A stretch of DNA of 64,000 nucleotides from Cladopsammia gracilis (GCA_022457155.1 JAJGOT010000977.1:1-64000); one strand, 5' to 3'. Positions 47,571 to 58,419 are shown, counted from the stretch's first letter. Numbers and translations are program-made. The notes: generated by a model from the sequence alone, not told the origin.

Positions 47571-49889
47571 GTTTCAGTCCTTCAATTTAATTTATGGGGG
47601 TTGTTTAATTTAAGTTTTTTACCCACCATTAATTTTATAGTTTTATCATTTTGCCGAATTAATTTGTATCAACTGTGCTGGTCACAGTGTCTGCCAATTT
47701 TGCCTACATGTGTAATTTTATGGTTTATAGCTCACATTTATTTATGACTTTGTTATTGGGCACTTAAGGGTTTGCGAGTGTGTTGGCTTTCAGTCTGACC
47801 CGGCTTGTCCCTGCCTGTTAATTTGTAATTTTGCCTTTGAGATTTCACCCTCAGGGTGCTACTGTTTGCCTTTGAGGTTTCACCCTCAAGGTTGTTGTGC
47901 GCATTACCTTTAGGTTACACTCTACGGACGTTTGTTGTTGTTTATTGGGCTTAGGGAGCTTGCTGGCTCATCAACTTTCCAGTCCAACATTGCTTTTCTC
48001 CACCTTTCGATTTAAATTTTGCCCATTTAGGTTTTCAAACTTAACTTTAATTTAAGAATTCCAGGTTCTGCCAGATTATGTTTGTTTGCAGGCATGCCTC
48101 TACAATGTTCATGTAGGCTTTCAGCCAAGGACTCTGGAAAGCAAGCCTCCAAAAGCAAAAGAAGGATAGAGCTTTGGAAACGTCATCGACTGCAACAACA
48201 ACAACAATAATTTATTCAACAACAAACAACAACAGGTCTCCAACAGGTCTCCAACTGCCCAGGCGTTGGAGACCTATTTCAGAACTTTGGAACTTCCTGT
48301 GCACAATGTACTGCCAATGAATTTTCTGTCTGCAAGGGGTTCATCATTAATGATGGTATTGATTCTGAGCATGCATGTAACGGAGTTTGTTATGCTACTA
48401 TTGACAATTTAATTAAATTTATTAGGACGGCAGGCCCAGGCTGCTTTTGGCATAAACACACACCAAAAATGCCTTTGGGATCATACTAATGGGTCCTAAG
48501 GTTTATAATTTTTGATTTGAATACAGCAGCGAGGCTTGCATTATTCTGACAGGGATTTTCTAGTTCTGGTTTGACTTTGAAATTTTCAATACTGCGGTTG
48601 AACATTAATTTTCATATATGTTTTTTTTAATCTTTTGGATGAATTTATGATTGTAGCTTCATCTAGATTCTATCTATTCAGAGGCTTGTAACTTCACAAA
48701 AGTATGCACTTATCTCTGAATTTCAAGTTCGTTAGTAGGTATCTTTGAAAGAAGTCTGGTCACTGACAGGCCTTTTTGATTTGCCTGTTCAGTCATCTAG
48801 CCAAGCAGAGTATTCTTAAGTAGACTCACAATAGGCATCTGGTCACTTTGCCATCTCATTTGGCGTAATAAGGGGTTATATAGTAATGGTGGCTGGTCCT
48901 TTTTTCATTATGATTCCTGGCAAAATTCTTCTAAGTTAGCCTTTATACAGATTCCTCAAGTTTACTCAGGTTAGGTGCCAGTTTTAGCAGATTAGGGTGC
49001 TATGGGAAATGACCTAGGAGTTGGGCTCATTGCAATATTGCCATTTAGAGTATTATCCATTTATTTTTTTATTAAGCCTATACCTGATATGATTTGAAAT
49101 AAGCAATATTTTTAGACAGTGTGTTTTATTTTCACCGACAATATTGTCATGGTAAGTCTTTTATGACAGATTTATCATTTTGCACTTCAGTTTGCATAGG
49201 CGACTGCTTCATGTTTAACACAAAGGTTATTTTTAAGTGGTCAACAATGTGGGTTTGGTTTGCATGGGCGGCTGCTCCAACTGTTGGTCCCATAGTTTTA
49301 TATTCCGATTTTCATCTTTAAAGAATTAATCTAGCATTGAAATTAAATTGTTGTTGTTGTTGTTGTTTTTATTGTTTGTCTTTCTAAATTGGCAACCAGC
49401 TGGTTCATGTTTGCATGGATGGCTGTCCCATCTGGTTAGATTAGTTGGCATATTTAATTTTACTATTTTTCTTATCCAGTTTGCATGGGTGACTATAATA
49501 ATAACCAGCCCTGTCTCACCGATTTTTCCATCTCATACACACATGGATTGTTGAATTTTTGTTTTATACGAGGCGCAGATTGAATTATTATGGCAGTTAG
49601 CATGGGCGACTGTCTTCCTAATTGAGCTAATTGTTCACTTTGGATTGTAACAGGTGCAAAGTTCGCTCCTCTTTTTTGTAGTTTATGAATGTGGAGCTGC
49701 TGCTTATTTTGCAGATTGGGTTTCTCTTATGCCCGGATACGGGTTTTGAGCAGGTGGAAGTCCAATGAATTAGTTTCCAATTCCTTCTCTATAATCCTTA
49801 AGGATTTGTTTGGCTAATTTCGTGGTTTACTCAAGAGATACGGAACTGATTAGCAAGGGCAGCAGTTCTCGTGTATCTTGGGTTTATGT
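47571..49889. other. T-rich non-coding region with recurring motifs
   Basis: There is no supported ORF in 2.3 kb, and the plus strand is strongly T-rich. Paired words TTTGAGATTTCACCCTCAGG and TTTGAGGTTTCACCCTCAAGG lie near 47836 and 47873, each able to form a TGAG/CTCA stem. The phrase TTTGCATGGGCGGCTG and variants recurs near 49192, 49258, 49411, 49480 and 49597. Isolated (CAA)n and (TTG)n repeats occur at 48196 and 49350. Confidence 0.55.
48245..48275. other. perfect 11-bp stem-loop
   Basis: AGGTCTCCAAC pairs with GTTGGAGACCT around the 9-nt loop TGCCCAGGC. The stem is perfect and GC-containing in an otherwise AT-rich tract. A partial copy of the left arm (CAACAGGTCTCC) precedes it directly. 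Confidence 0.7.
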
Positions 49890-50062
49890 GGGCGGCACGG
49901 TGGTGTAGTGGTTAGCGCGTCGGACTTTCAACCTGAAGGTCGGTGGTTCGAAGCCTGGTCTCTGCCGTCGTGTTGTTTCCTTAGACAAGAAACTTTACTC
50001 CACATTGTCTCTCTCCATCCAGGTGTATAAATGGGTACCGGCGACAAAATGCTGGGGGTAAC
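49890..50062 (+). mobile_element. tRNA-derived SINE, truncated
   Basis: The head GGGCGGCACGGTGGTGTAGT has an A box and, 50 nt on, a B box GGTTCGAAGCC (49944-49954), with outer bases able to form a CGGCA/TGCCG stem. The body includes ACTCCACATTGTCTCTCTCC and ATAAATGGGTACCGGCGACA, a wording typical of conserved central domains of invertebrate SINEs. It is cut off at about 50062, directly before the first acidic Polinton ORF. Confidence 0.75.
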
Positions 50063-50084
50063 CCATTTTTTTATATATTATAAA

Positions 50085-50353
50085 ATGGAAGATTTTGATG
50101 AAGTAGATTTGGATGAGCTTTCAGCATCAGATTATGTTGCGGAGCTTATGAATTTAGATTTTGAGATGTTTTTAGCGGAAGATATTGTTGCGCAGCTTAG
50201 GGAATCGGTATCAGATTTTAATTGTGCAGCTAATGGAATTCGATTTTGTGGGGTCAGATTTTGATAAGTTTTCGGCATCAGGTATTATTGAGCTGCTTAT
50301 GGAACCTTGTGGTCCGCTTATGAATTTAGATTTTGAGACATTTAGATTTTGAG
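50085..50353 (+). pseudogene. small acidic protein, frameshifted
   Basis: The first frame (50085-50264) reads MEDFDEVDLDELSASDYVAE, then LMNLDFEMFLAEDIV. After a frameshift (from 50234) a second stretch repeats the theme: DFDKFSASG and LMNLDFETF. The two acidic halves look like an internal duplication. It is not recognised. It opens the right-hand gene block of the Polinton and is convergent with the small minus-strand ORF at 50376-50513. Confidence 0.45.
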
Positions 50354-50375
50354 ACATTTGAAGATGATGAATAAA

Positions 50376-50513
50376 TTATATTTCCTCAGTGGAGGATGCT
50401 TCTGTTTCAGAATCAGCCCAATCTGGATCTTCTTCTTTGTCGTTTTCAGGCTCCCAATCAAAATTATCCTTAGAATCATAAAGACTTTCTTGATAGCTTT
50501 CCGAATCACTCAT
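50376..50513 (-). CDS. small acidic ORF
   Basis: A 45-codon ORF begins MSDSESYQESLYDSKDNF and is dominated by Asp, Glu and Ser (DKEEDPDWADSETEASSTEE). It is intact and lies 11 bp downstream of the next minus-strand gene, in the compact spacing typical of virus-like elements. Function is unknown; acidic tails of this type often bind basic partners. Confidence 0.5.
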   Translation of the reverse strand: MSDSESYQESLYDSKDNFDWEPENDKEEDPDWADSETEASSTEEI

Positions 50514-50524
50514 TTTATATATTT

Positions 50525-50854
50525 TTAATAATAATCTTTCTCATACTTCTCTAAATTCAAACATAAATCTGCTACAATTCCGTCTATAACTTTCATTTCT
50601 TTCACGAATTCTTGTGAATCAAAGTAATCACCCCTAAGGTATGACCTCAATTCAGTCAAAACATTTTCATACTTTGTCATTGCGAATTGACTTATTTCTA
50701 TCTTTCTTCTAAAGTTTTTCATTTCCTGAAACGTTTTCAAGAATAACCCAGCACCATTTATAACCCCAAGAATAATTGGATTCAATGTAACTCCTCCTAC
50801 AATCGTTCCTGTAACAACTAAAAGAGTAGAACTAAGAGTTAACACGGTATTCAT
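50525..50854 (-). CDS. conserved-looking Polinton membrane protein
   Basis: This 109-codon intact ORF has two N-terminal hydrophobic segments (residues about 3-22 and 24-40, the latter GGVTLNPIILGVINGAGLFL). A helical, charged C-terminal half follows (MKNFRRKIEISQFAMTKYEN). It looks like a small membrane-associated protein. I associate this type with cnidarian Polintons but have no named function for it. Confidence 0.6.
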   Translation of the reverse strand: MNTVLTLSSTLLVVTGTIVGGVTLNPIILGVINGAGLFLKTFQEMKNFRRKIEISQFAMTKYENVLTELRSYLRGDYFDSQEFVKEMKVIDGIVADLCLNLEKYEKDYY

Positions 50855-50897
50855 TTTCTTATATTTTCTTTGTGCTTTCGGGCAGCACCAACATTTT

Positions 50898-51072
50898 TTA
50901 TGATAAAATGAATAAAGTTTTTTTCAATTCATCAACTTTCTCCTCAGAAAGCGTTGGATCAATATGATTGAAATTAAGTGGATTGGTTTGCATTTTTAAA
51001 GCAAGCGCAAAGTCTCAATGTTTGCATCATTTCCTTCAGTTTTTCCGAATCAATTTTAATCTCAAAAGCCAT
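50898..51072 (-). pseudogene. small frameshifted Polinton ORF
   Basis: The start MAFEIKIDSEKLKEMMQTL is followed by a one-base frameshift after about 22 residues. The second half reads LNFNHIDPTLSEEKVDELKK to a stop at 50898. It would be about 58 residues and helical. Function is unknown. Confidence 0.45.
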
Positions 51073-51084
51073 TTTAGTTGGGGA

Positions 51085-51876
51085 AATTAAATTTCAGGCG
51101 CTACGGTTGAATTGAATTCAATAGAAAAAGTAGCTTCATTATGGGTGATCTCTTCAGTTGTATTGTTTTTGTAAATTTCAATCCATAATACATCATGTTT
51201 TGATAGGTTCATATTTATGTTAACTTCCTGTCTTCTTTCATTTACTGTTGAGTCAAAGCTTTGATTTTGTATAATGGTTCCATGAGCTCTTACTTTTAAA
51301 GTAAAAAGAAAATCAGAATTATCTGATGAGTAAAAGTAACAATTGATACCTTTTAAAATACAATCTTAAGGTATAATTTGAAATGGACTTATATTATTTA
51401 AAAATAAGCGGCTTTGATGCTGTGATTTTTTTAAGTAAGCCGTAATGAATGTTTTTTTATGTTAATGCAGGATTTAATATTCTATGATTATTCATATCCA
51501 AATCAGTCTCCATAACCATCTTTTGATTTTCAGACGCAGACGTCTCAAAAATGAAAGGAGAATCATAAACACTGCTATCAACATCAGGTTGAGAACCTTT
51601 GACGCCATATATGATCAGATTTGCATCTCCTTTTGCAGCTGACGACGTTCCGTTCCATTTCAAATCTAGATAAATATATTCAGGCGGAGTGATCTTCCAT
51701 TTATGCATGTGGATGATGGATCTTGTATAATTCGAAAATTGTTTTGTTGATTGTTGATTGATATTCAGGCTTATGCTCACGACATTAACACCGACGTTTG
51801 CGTCGCTCACGGAGCTCATTGAAGCAGGAAAGAATTCAATGCAAATAGTGTATTCACCCTCTGGAAGTTTATTCAT
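51085..51876 (-). pseudogene. fibre/spike-like virion protein, broken
   Basis: The first part (51876-51457, 139 codons) is beta-rich and ends in DLDMNNHRILNPAL, a wording like the collar motifs that precede beta-helical or knob domains in phage and viral fibres. After a break, a second open stretch (51366-51085) is also beta-rich (FTLKVRAHGTIIQNQSF). A stop and frameshift separate the halves. It is probably an attachment or surface protein; this rests on composition and the one motif. Its ATG overlaps the stop of the upstream ATPase fragment (ATGA). Confidence 0.5.
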
Positions 51877-52046
51877 GTTGAATAGAAGTCTCTTAGAGCT
51901 TGTCTCAACATATGCATAAGCGTGTTTGTCTTTCCACAGTTAGTTTGACCAGCAACGAGCATTCTGAAATCATCATCCAGGAAATCACAATATTTTCTAT
52001 TTGCTGTTCTATTATTTCGATGTCGATCATAATTTGGAATCTTCAT
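51873..52046 (-). pseudogene. genome-packaging ATPase, N-terminal fragment
   Basis: The 57-codon frame MKIPNYDRHRNN... contains the Walker A motif VAGQTNCGKTNTLMHML, the signature of the A32/FtsK-HerA-type packaging ATPase of Polintons and related viruses. The remaining roughly 150 residues, including Walker B, are absent. Sequence directly after about residue 48 switches to the fibre-like ORF, indicating a deletion that joined two genes. Confidence 0.8.
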
Positions 52047-52050
52047 TTTT

Positions 52051-52656
52051 AACCCGTGAATATACGCACATGCGTAATGAACGGGTTATCGGTAACGACG
52101 ACAGATACGCAAATGAGTCACTCACTCGCTCACTCCTTCCATCAGCTGTAAACTTAGTGACGTAATGCTTTGTTACGAATGCGTTTTGTAACAAGAACAG
52201 CGTGAATCCAGCGATAACAATAACTAAATTGGTGTAAACGAATATAAACAACAATAAGCTTAAAGATGTTTCGCATTTGGAGTTTTTAATGCAACGTTAA
52301 AATCGATCTAAAAGGAATTTTCAACTGAGACACGCGTTTTGATGGTTATCTGTCTTGAAGTAATAAAACGTATCCCATTACAAGTCAGTGGTCACGGTGA
52401 TCGAGTTGTGTAAATCGCGGACTTACAGTCGAAAGGCCTAGGTCCGAATCTCGCTCGGGGCGTTTTTTTTTTCTTTTTTTTTTCTTTCTTCTTCGGACTG
52501 AACATTATGAAAGTGATGTACTGTATTTTTATTTTTTGCGTTTGTCAAAAATCCTTACGTTTAATTAAAAAAAATATATATTGAACCGTGACAGAGTGAA
52601 AACATAAGCTTACCGCAATTATTGCCTTACGCTTTAGCATTTTAAATTCACGGGTT
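52051..52656. mobile_element. TIR element with tRNA-like core
   Basis: AACCCGTGAAT at 52051-52061 is mirrored at 52646-52656. Between them, a tRNA-like Pol III unit lies at about 52395-52470, with a B-box-like GGTCCGAATC and a long T tract after it. The element sits in the gap between divergent Polinton genes (ATPase to the left, plus-strand block to the right). No target duplication was identified. Confidence 0.6.
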
Positions 52657-52761
52657 GGCTCTAAGGAGGCTTTGATTAAGTGTTGAGACAACATTTGTCT
52701 TTTGAAATAACTTCCAAATCAACACTTATCTATTGAAATAAATGATGTTTCAACACGTAAA

Positions 52762-53724
52762 ATGGATCTTGAAAGAATAAAGAAATACGCCGAACGTGAA
52801 CGGCAGGGATATCAAATTGCGAAAGCAGTCACAGAGGTGAAGAATGAGGTGAAAGACCGAGAACGGGGAAGAGATGTTGTTATGAGTGATTATTTCAAAA
52901 CCTTCAGAGAACCTTTGATTGAATAACAGAAGAAGACAGATGCAAAACAAGATGCAGTGATTGAGCAACTCAGACAAAATCAACTTGCTTTGACTGAAGG
53001 CATTCAAGACATCGTCACGCTGAATAAAGAGTTGCCACTTGAAGGCGCTGAGGGTGTGACGTTGCCAATACCCTATAAATCACCAAGAAGATTTGATATC
53101 GATATCTATAAAGGAATTTCTGAGGAAGATAAAAACATTTTCCAACAATATCATTTACAACCTTTAGACAGCCTTTTAGGATTGTCAATTGAAAGTGTTA
53201 AAGATGTCAAAAAATTGTATCAAAAAAAAAAATAAAAAACTCAAAATTCTTCACAGTTATCTAATTTAAGCAAGAAAGTGAAGACAGTCGGATTCTTAAC
53301 TGATCTAGAGAAGAAGAAATGGGATCAATTAACAGCTGAAGCAACATCCTTAGACAAATATAGAAACCAAATTGATCGTTTAATTGACCCAAAAGAAGGA
53401 GTAATGGTAACACCAAAAAAAGGAAAAGGCATTCGCGATTATAAACAACCCCGTAGAAATGCATATAAGATTCAGGCCTTTGGACCTCAAAAAGATCATT
53501 ATGGTGGACTTCTCATTGATGTTCCCAAACTTTTCAATGAAATGAAGCTGAATGCCTTCCGAGGTGGAAAATTAATCTATCAAGCAGATGCAGACAAATC
53601 ACTCATCGATTTGCTGACAAAAAGATTCAATCCCCGGAGAAAATATTCTATGAATGCTGTGAGAATTTGCAATGACTTAAACACGTTGTCAAATATACCT
53701 GCGCACAAATCCTCAGGTAAATAA
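52762..53724 (+). pseudogene. conserved Polinton protein, two in-frame stops
   Basis: One frame of 320 codons starts MDLERIKKYAERERQGYQ. The N-terminal half is a coiled coil, and the C-terminal half contains YKIQAFGPQKDHYGGLLIDV, DADKSLIDLLTKRFNPRRKY and a short basic end. In-frame TAA codons occur at 52924 and 53233; otherwise the frame is uninterrupted, so inactivation is fairly recent. The type is familiar as a cnidarian Polinton gene, but its function is unknown. Confidence 0.6.
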
Positions 53725-53728
53725 AAAA

Positions 53729-53929
53729 ATGGTTGGATCAAGCGTCGTTTATTATCAAAAACCAGAAGAATTAGCAGATCGGATGAAGATTTTGATTGGT
53801 TCAATGGCTGCTGGCAACAATTCTCCCGTCCTGAGGAATGATCTTGCGCAAATAAATGATGAACTCTTGAGAATCGGGGCAATCGATAGAACAATGCATG
53901 AAAAACTATATAATAAATATTTAAAATAA
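53729..53929 (+). CDS. small conserved Polinton protein
   Basis: This 66-codon intact ORF starts MVGSSVVYYQKPEELADRMK and is helical throughout. It begins 4 bp after the previous gene, and its stop overlaps the next start (TAATG at 53927-53931). Such tight coupling is typical of virus gene clusters. Function is unknown. Confidence 0.6.
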   Translation: MVGSSVVYYQKPEELADRMKILIGSMAAGNNSPVLRNDLAQINDELLRIGAIDRTMHEKLYNKYLK

Positions 53930-54544
53930 TGGATGTAAACAGAGTACTTGTCTTTAAATCAATTGATGCAAGAAAACAAAACCCACAAAATAAACCAAGG
54001 AATTTCACAATTAATTTTTCTCCAGAGTTGAATCTGGGTGATTATAAAGAACACTATTTGGCTTTGGATCAGCTTTCCATGACGGCAAGTTGGCATAATA
54101 TCAGCCCTAAATATAACAACAACAAGTTGGTGATTTCCAAGGATAGCGGAAGCACTTGGGAAACAATAACCTTTCCTTCAGGAATTTATGACTATGACGA
54201 CATAAATGAGTTTATCCACAAAAGCATTGGAAAAACCAATGACGCTTATGTAATCAATGTGTTGTTCGATTTGACAACTTTCAAAGTTTTTATTCAACTG
54301 CAATCGAACTTTCAAATTGATTTTGCAAGCAGTGGAAACTTTCTTTGTGCTTTACACGTTCTCAACCAGCACTAAAACCAGATCATTGCCATTTGAAATT
54401 CAACCAACAAATTACTTGTGGAATAAAATAAATACCAAAACCATTTCTGAAGCGACTTTCTTCATTACTGATGATGAAGACCGAGAAGTTGATTTGAATG
54501 ATATTGATATTTCTTTGACTGTAGTAATTAAAGAAGTGAATTAA
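53929..54544 (+). pseudogene. probable minor capsid/virion protein, frameshifted
   Basis: The first frame (53929-54375) has FTINFSPELNLGDYKEHYLA and YDYDDINEFIHKSIG. The second (to 54544) has SLPFEIQPTNYLWNKINTKT and a final block ATFFITDDEDREVDLNDIDI. A shift and probable deletion lie near 54360. The terminal beta block with I-x-L-x-x-D-x4-V-D is reminiscent of jelly-roll minor capsid proteins of this group. I hold that as tentative. Confidence 0.5.
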
Positions 54545-54546
54545 AA

Positions 54547-54948
54547 ATGGATGAAAGAAGAGAAAGAAATCCTGATACAGGTGAAATAACATTCAGCGGC
54601 GCTGGTTTTTCTGACGCCAGCTTCGCTGGTGGCCGCGTTGCGGCCGGCGTTTTCTCGAAACTCGCAGCTAAATTAACGGGTAAAACAGCTTCAAAATTAG
54701 CTTCAAAAGCAGCAGAAAAACTTGTTGAAAAAGGAACAGAGAAAGTTGGAGAAAAAAATGGTCAAGTCATTGGTGAAAAAAATTATGATAAGTTTTCTAA
54801 TAAGGCGAAAAAAGAGGCACAACCGCCATCAAAAACCTCGGAAACAAAAGGAAAAGAAATTGGTGAAATTCTGAAAAAACAGGCTCAAAACATGGAAAAC
54901 ACTGGCAAATTTAAGTATGTGAGAGATGTTTATAATGACCTCCTTTGA
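54547..54948 (+). CDS. Ala/Lys-rich Polinton protein
   Basis: A 133-codon intact frame starts 2 bp after the previous stop. The N-terminal part is Gly/Ala-rich (GAGFSDASFAGGRVAAGVFS) and likely membrane-active or disordered. The centre consists of repeated short Lys/Ala helices (ASKLASKAAEKLVEKGTEK). The pattern resembles nucleic-acid-condensing or internal virion proteins. Function is inferred only. Confidence 0.5.
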   Translation: MDERRERNPDTGEITFSGAGFSDASFAGGRVAAGVFSKLAAKLTGKTASKLASKAAEKLVEKGTEKVGEKNGQVIGEKNYDKFSNKAKKEAQPPSKTSETKGKEIGEILKKQAQNMENTGKFKYVRDVYNDLL

Positions 54949-54970
54949 AAAAATAAAATATATAAATAAA

Positions 54971-57082
54971 ATGGCAGTAAATTTTAGAAATCCTGAATTC
55001 GTAAAAAGATATGAATACAGATATTATGATCTCGAAACACCATTTTACATTTTACAATAACTGTGTGAATTCCCGCGCGCTGATTGGCTCATTTCTATGC
55101 TCGATGAGAGTATAGACCATGAAAATGACGTAACAGGTAACGCAACGCGGTGAGTTTGTCAAACTTTAGGCGCTGCGGGTTCTTCAAACAGTGAAAAATG
55201 CACTTAAAACTGGAATTCTTCAATGAAAAAAATGCTCTCTCGTCAGTTAAATTTAGTTTACAATCAGCTAAACTTGCCTGGAATTAAGTGCGAAGCAAAA
55301 AGGACGAACAAATTGTCGTAGTTTCACGGGAAAATCCACAGAATCAGTCGCCGGCGCCCGAAGAAACTAAAACTGAGCCGAAAACAACGTAACTTGTAGC
55401 AAAGATTTTATCTGATTATTCGAAAATATTTCAAATTTGAAAAAGGTTAGCTTTGTAATTTGTGCCTAGTAATTTTATATTTGACTTTGTGTGAGTTTAT
55501 TGTGCTCTATTTTTTGATTATCGCCGAGCGCGGTTCACTAAAATTTGCCGAATAACGGCTCTTTGTTGTGCTGTGTTAATATTAAAAGATTCTAGCGATG
55601 ATTTAAGCTGAAGAGAATTTTTGTGTGAACCTTTTTCGTTACATAATTTATTCACATAAAAAGTTAAGGCTTTAATTATTCCCCACGCAAAAACATTTTG
55701 CGGCAGTTTGTCAGTGTTAGGTTGTTTATCTTTATTTTCTAAAATGATTCCCGCAAACTAGTTCGCTCGGCGTTCGCAGTTATTCAAGTTTGTTATTGTA
55801 GAAAAAACAAATCGACCGCATTTTTCCATGGTCTATACTCTTATTTACCATAGAAATGACGCCATAAAATGTTCAAAACTTGGCAGTGAAACCACGAGCC
55901 GTTCCACTTGAATTTTGGACATTTTATGACGTCATTTCTATGGTAAATAAGAGTATAGACCATGGAAAAATGCGATCGATTTGTTAACTGAATGATAATA
56001 TTGCGAATAACAACAGGCAGACAAAAGATAATTATCGCTTCAACGTTGATAATTCCTCAGAAGCAAACCCAATTGATAGGTACAATTCCTATTAAGAGGT
56101 TGACTTTAAGCTTGTTACAACGGCTGACAGTGCAACTGGAATAACCGCAGGGCCAAATAATGGTAATCAAGATTGCACAACAACAAATGGTTTGTCATTC
56201 ATCAAAGAAATCCAAGTAGAATGTAATGGACAAACAGTCTATAACAACTCAAGAGCAAATGAATCGGCAAATGCGTTGGCGCTCTTGAAATACACAAAAA
56301 GCTATGCCGATTCAGTTGGGCAAGACCAGTTCTTCTATCCTGATACGTCAACAGGAACAACAGAAGCACGACCAGCTCAGGCGCTGTATAATGATGATTT
56401 TGGAAGGCGAAAAATCCTGACTGATGCCGCAGCTATCAACAAAATATCAATTCCTCTGAATTTATACAGTTATTTTGCTGCTTTCAAAAAGAACCTTCAC
56501 CCAAATATAAAGACAAGCATTCTGCTGAGACTGGAAAATGACAACAACATAATTTTCCGAAAAGGCGCTGCACCAGATTGAAAGTGATTGTCACTAAACT
56601 CAGATTGTGGTGCCCAAAAATAATGGTATGGTAAAGGCTTGAAACAATATCTTGAAGATTATCTGAAACCGAAAAAGTGGGCATATTTGAAAGAACACCA
56701 GACATTCAACATTGGTGCCAACAACCGGTATTTCAGTCGAGCACAGCTAGAGTTGAACAACAGCATTTATTATCCCCAATTGGAAATGATAACGGATGAG
56801 GAATCAAGGCTTTATCGAGCTTTGATGTCATCCAATTCCGCTTATAATGACGTTTTGAGCGGGCCATTGATAACTCGAACAAGTTTCAAAAATCTTTATG
56901 GAATGCTTTACTTCGATCTCCGAAACCAAGAAGATGACGTGAAAGATGGCGTCGTTTCTTTAACGTTTAGATATGAACTGAATGGAGCCAACCCACCACA
57001 GTACACGATAAATGCTTTGGTGCTGCATAAAAAAGAAATAGAATTATATACCGCATCAAACAAGCTTTTGATCAAAGCTTAA
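54971..57082 (+). pseudogene. Polinton major capsid protein, interrupted
   Basis: This is the double jelly-roll capsid gene. The start MAVNFRNPEFVKRYEYRYYD (54971) is cut by an insertion at about 55063-55983. The first jelly roll then continues (FIKEIQVECNGQTVYNNS, YPDTSTGTTEARPAQALYND, FGRRKILTDAAAINKISIPL) to a stop at 56579. The second jelly roll (56639-57082) has LELNNSIYYPQLEMITDEES, YNDVLSGPLITRTSFKNLYG and VSLTFRYELNG. Just after AYLKEHQTF an internal stretch is missing. The breaks are an insertion, a stop near 56092, a frameshift near 56600 and an internal deletion. Confidence 0.85.
55063..55983. mobile_element. repeat insertion with internal palindrome
   Basis: About 0.9 kb interrupts the capsid gene. 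A palindrome of about 70-bp arms (55808-55980) shares GGTCTATACTCTTATTTACC and CGTCATTTCTATGG words and includes the CRE-like TGACGTCA near 55930. A diverged copy of one arm (GAGTATAGACCATGAAAATGACGT) occurs at the left end near 55107. The ends are approximate and no transposase is present. Confidence 0.65.
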
Positions 57083-57091
57083 AAGAATAAA

Positions 57092-57967
57092 TGTTATTTC
57101 GATATTAAAAATATTGAAATCACGACTTATATCGAATACCATGTAAATTTATCTGAAGAACAAAAAGAAAAGCTTGCAAGAGCTGTGAAAAATTCATTAC
57201 CAATCACATTGAGATTTTCAAAAAATGAATTGAAGGGAAATGATGAATTGATGTTGACAAAAACACAAATCAATAAAATAAAAAGATCCATTCAACAAAA
57301 CAAAGGAGTTGAAATTTCAATCTCTAAATCACAAATTAGAAAAGCTGTCAAGCAGGGAGGAAGCCTTTGGAGTTCTTTGATATCTCTTGGCACAAAGCTG
57401 CTTCCTTTTGCAACAAAGGGGGTCTCAAAAGTTGCCTCGCATCTTGTGACAGGAGCATTGAGTGCTTTAGGTAGTCTTGGGATTGATAAATATTCGGAAA
57501 AGGTATTGCCGTGCCATTCAACTTTCTTCCGCAACTTTCAAAAGTTAGAGAGTTAACTAAAAGCCAATAAGATTCTGTTAAAAAAGTTCTTCAGATTGGC
57601 AGTGGAATAAATTTCAAACCCACACAGCGACAAATTAATGGCAGACTTCTTGGAACACTAGCGGCGATAGGAATCCCGATGGCGATTGAGCTTGCTTCTA
57701 AACTGTTTGGGTCAGGATTGCAAGTACCCCGAAAAGGTAAAGGCAAAGGCGGAGGATTAATTGTAAGTCCAAAACCGGCGTTTACGCCGCCAGGTTTATA
57801 TTCCTATCAGCCACCGCCATTTTTTGGAACATGGCCACAGCAGGGAAAAGGCCTGACCGCCCCGGTGGTCAGAGGACGCGGAAGCCAAAAAAAAAAAAAT
57901 GGAGACGGAATTCTGTTGGGGCCGAACAGTCCCTTTCAAAACATTCCCCTAGTAGGAGCAATTCTTT
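57092..57967 (+). pseudogene. membrane-active virion protein-like gene, broken
   Basis: Segment one (57092-57556) has an N-terminal helical region (LSEEQKEKLARAVKNSLP). It is followed by a KQGGSLWSSLISLGTKLLPF-type amphipathic/hydrophobic region and a second hydrophobic stretch. Segment two (57590-57967) continues with LLGTLAAIGIPMAIELASKL and a Gly/Lys/Pro-rich C-terminus (RKGKGKGGGLIVSPKPAF). A stop and frameshift lie at about 57550-57570. It sits between the capsid and protease genes, as do internal membrane-lytic proteins in related virus-like elements; that role is inferred. Confidence 0.55.
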
Positions 57968-57984
57968 GAGGCCACCATTCAAGG

Positions 57985-58417
57985 ATATTCCCTTATCAAA
58001 CTTCGACCTGTTGAAATGGATTATTTTTTTGAAAATCTCCAATTTCAAAGGCGTCTTTTCAAGAGATTCGACAAATCATATTCATAAGACAGGTTGCTGT
58101 ATTATTAATTGAGATGATTCAGTTGGAAATGGAACACATTGGGTTGCAACATTTGTGGGTGACAAACTTATTTATTATTTTGATATATTTGCTTACCGCC
58201 TCCAATTGAATTTGTGGATTATGCAAGAAAATTAAAAAAGGAATACGTTTATAATTGCGGCCATCTGATTCAAGACATCAATTCTGTGCGATGTGGATAT
58301 TATTGTTTATATTTCCTAGATAATATTCATGAAAAATCATTTTATGATTGTCTCAAAGTGTTTGACTTAAACCAGCCAATGAAAAATGAAAAGTTCATAA
58401 AAGAATATTTCAACTAA
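57985..58417 (+). pseudogene. adenain-like cysteine protease
   Basis: The C5/Ulp1-type catalytic layout can be read in order: His in GTHWVATFV (about 58138), Asp in YYFDIF, Gln in HLIQDINS, and Cys in VRCGYYCLYFL (about 58290). In virus-like elements this enzyme matures capsid proteins. A stop at about 58111 and a frameshift near 58190 inactivate it. It lies directly after the membrane-active-type gene. Confidence 0.85.
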
Positions 58418-58419
58418 AA

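Noticed and set aside
49890..49970. functional tRNA gene
   Set aside because: The sequence runs on into a SINE body, and the anticodon arm and T arm are degenerate.
54616..54652. GC-rich palindrome GCTGGTTTTTCTGACGCCAGC as a terminator
   Set aside because: It lies inside an open reading frame of an animal-type genome and Rho-independent terminators are not expected there.
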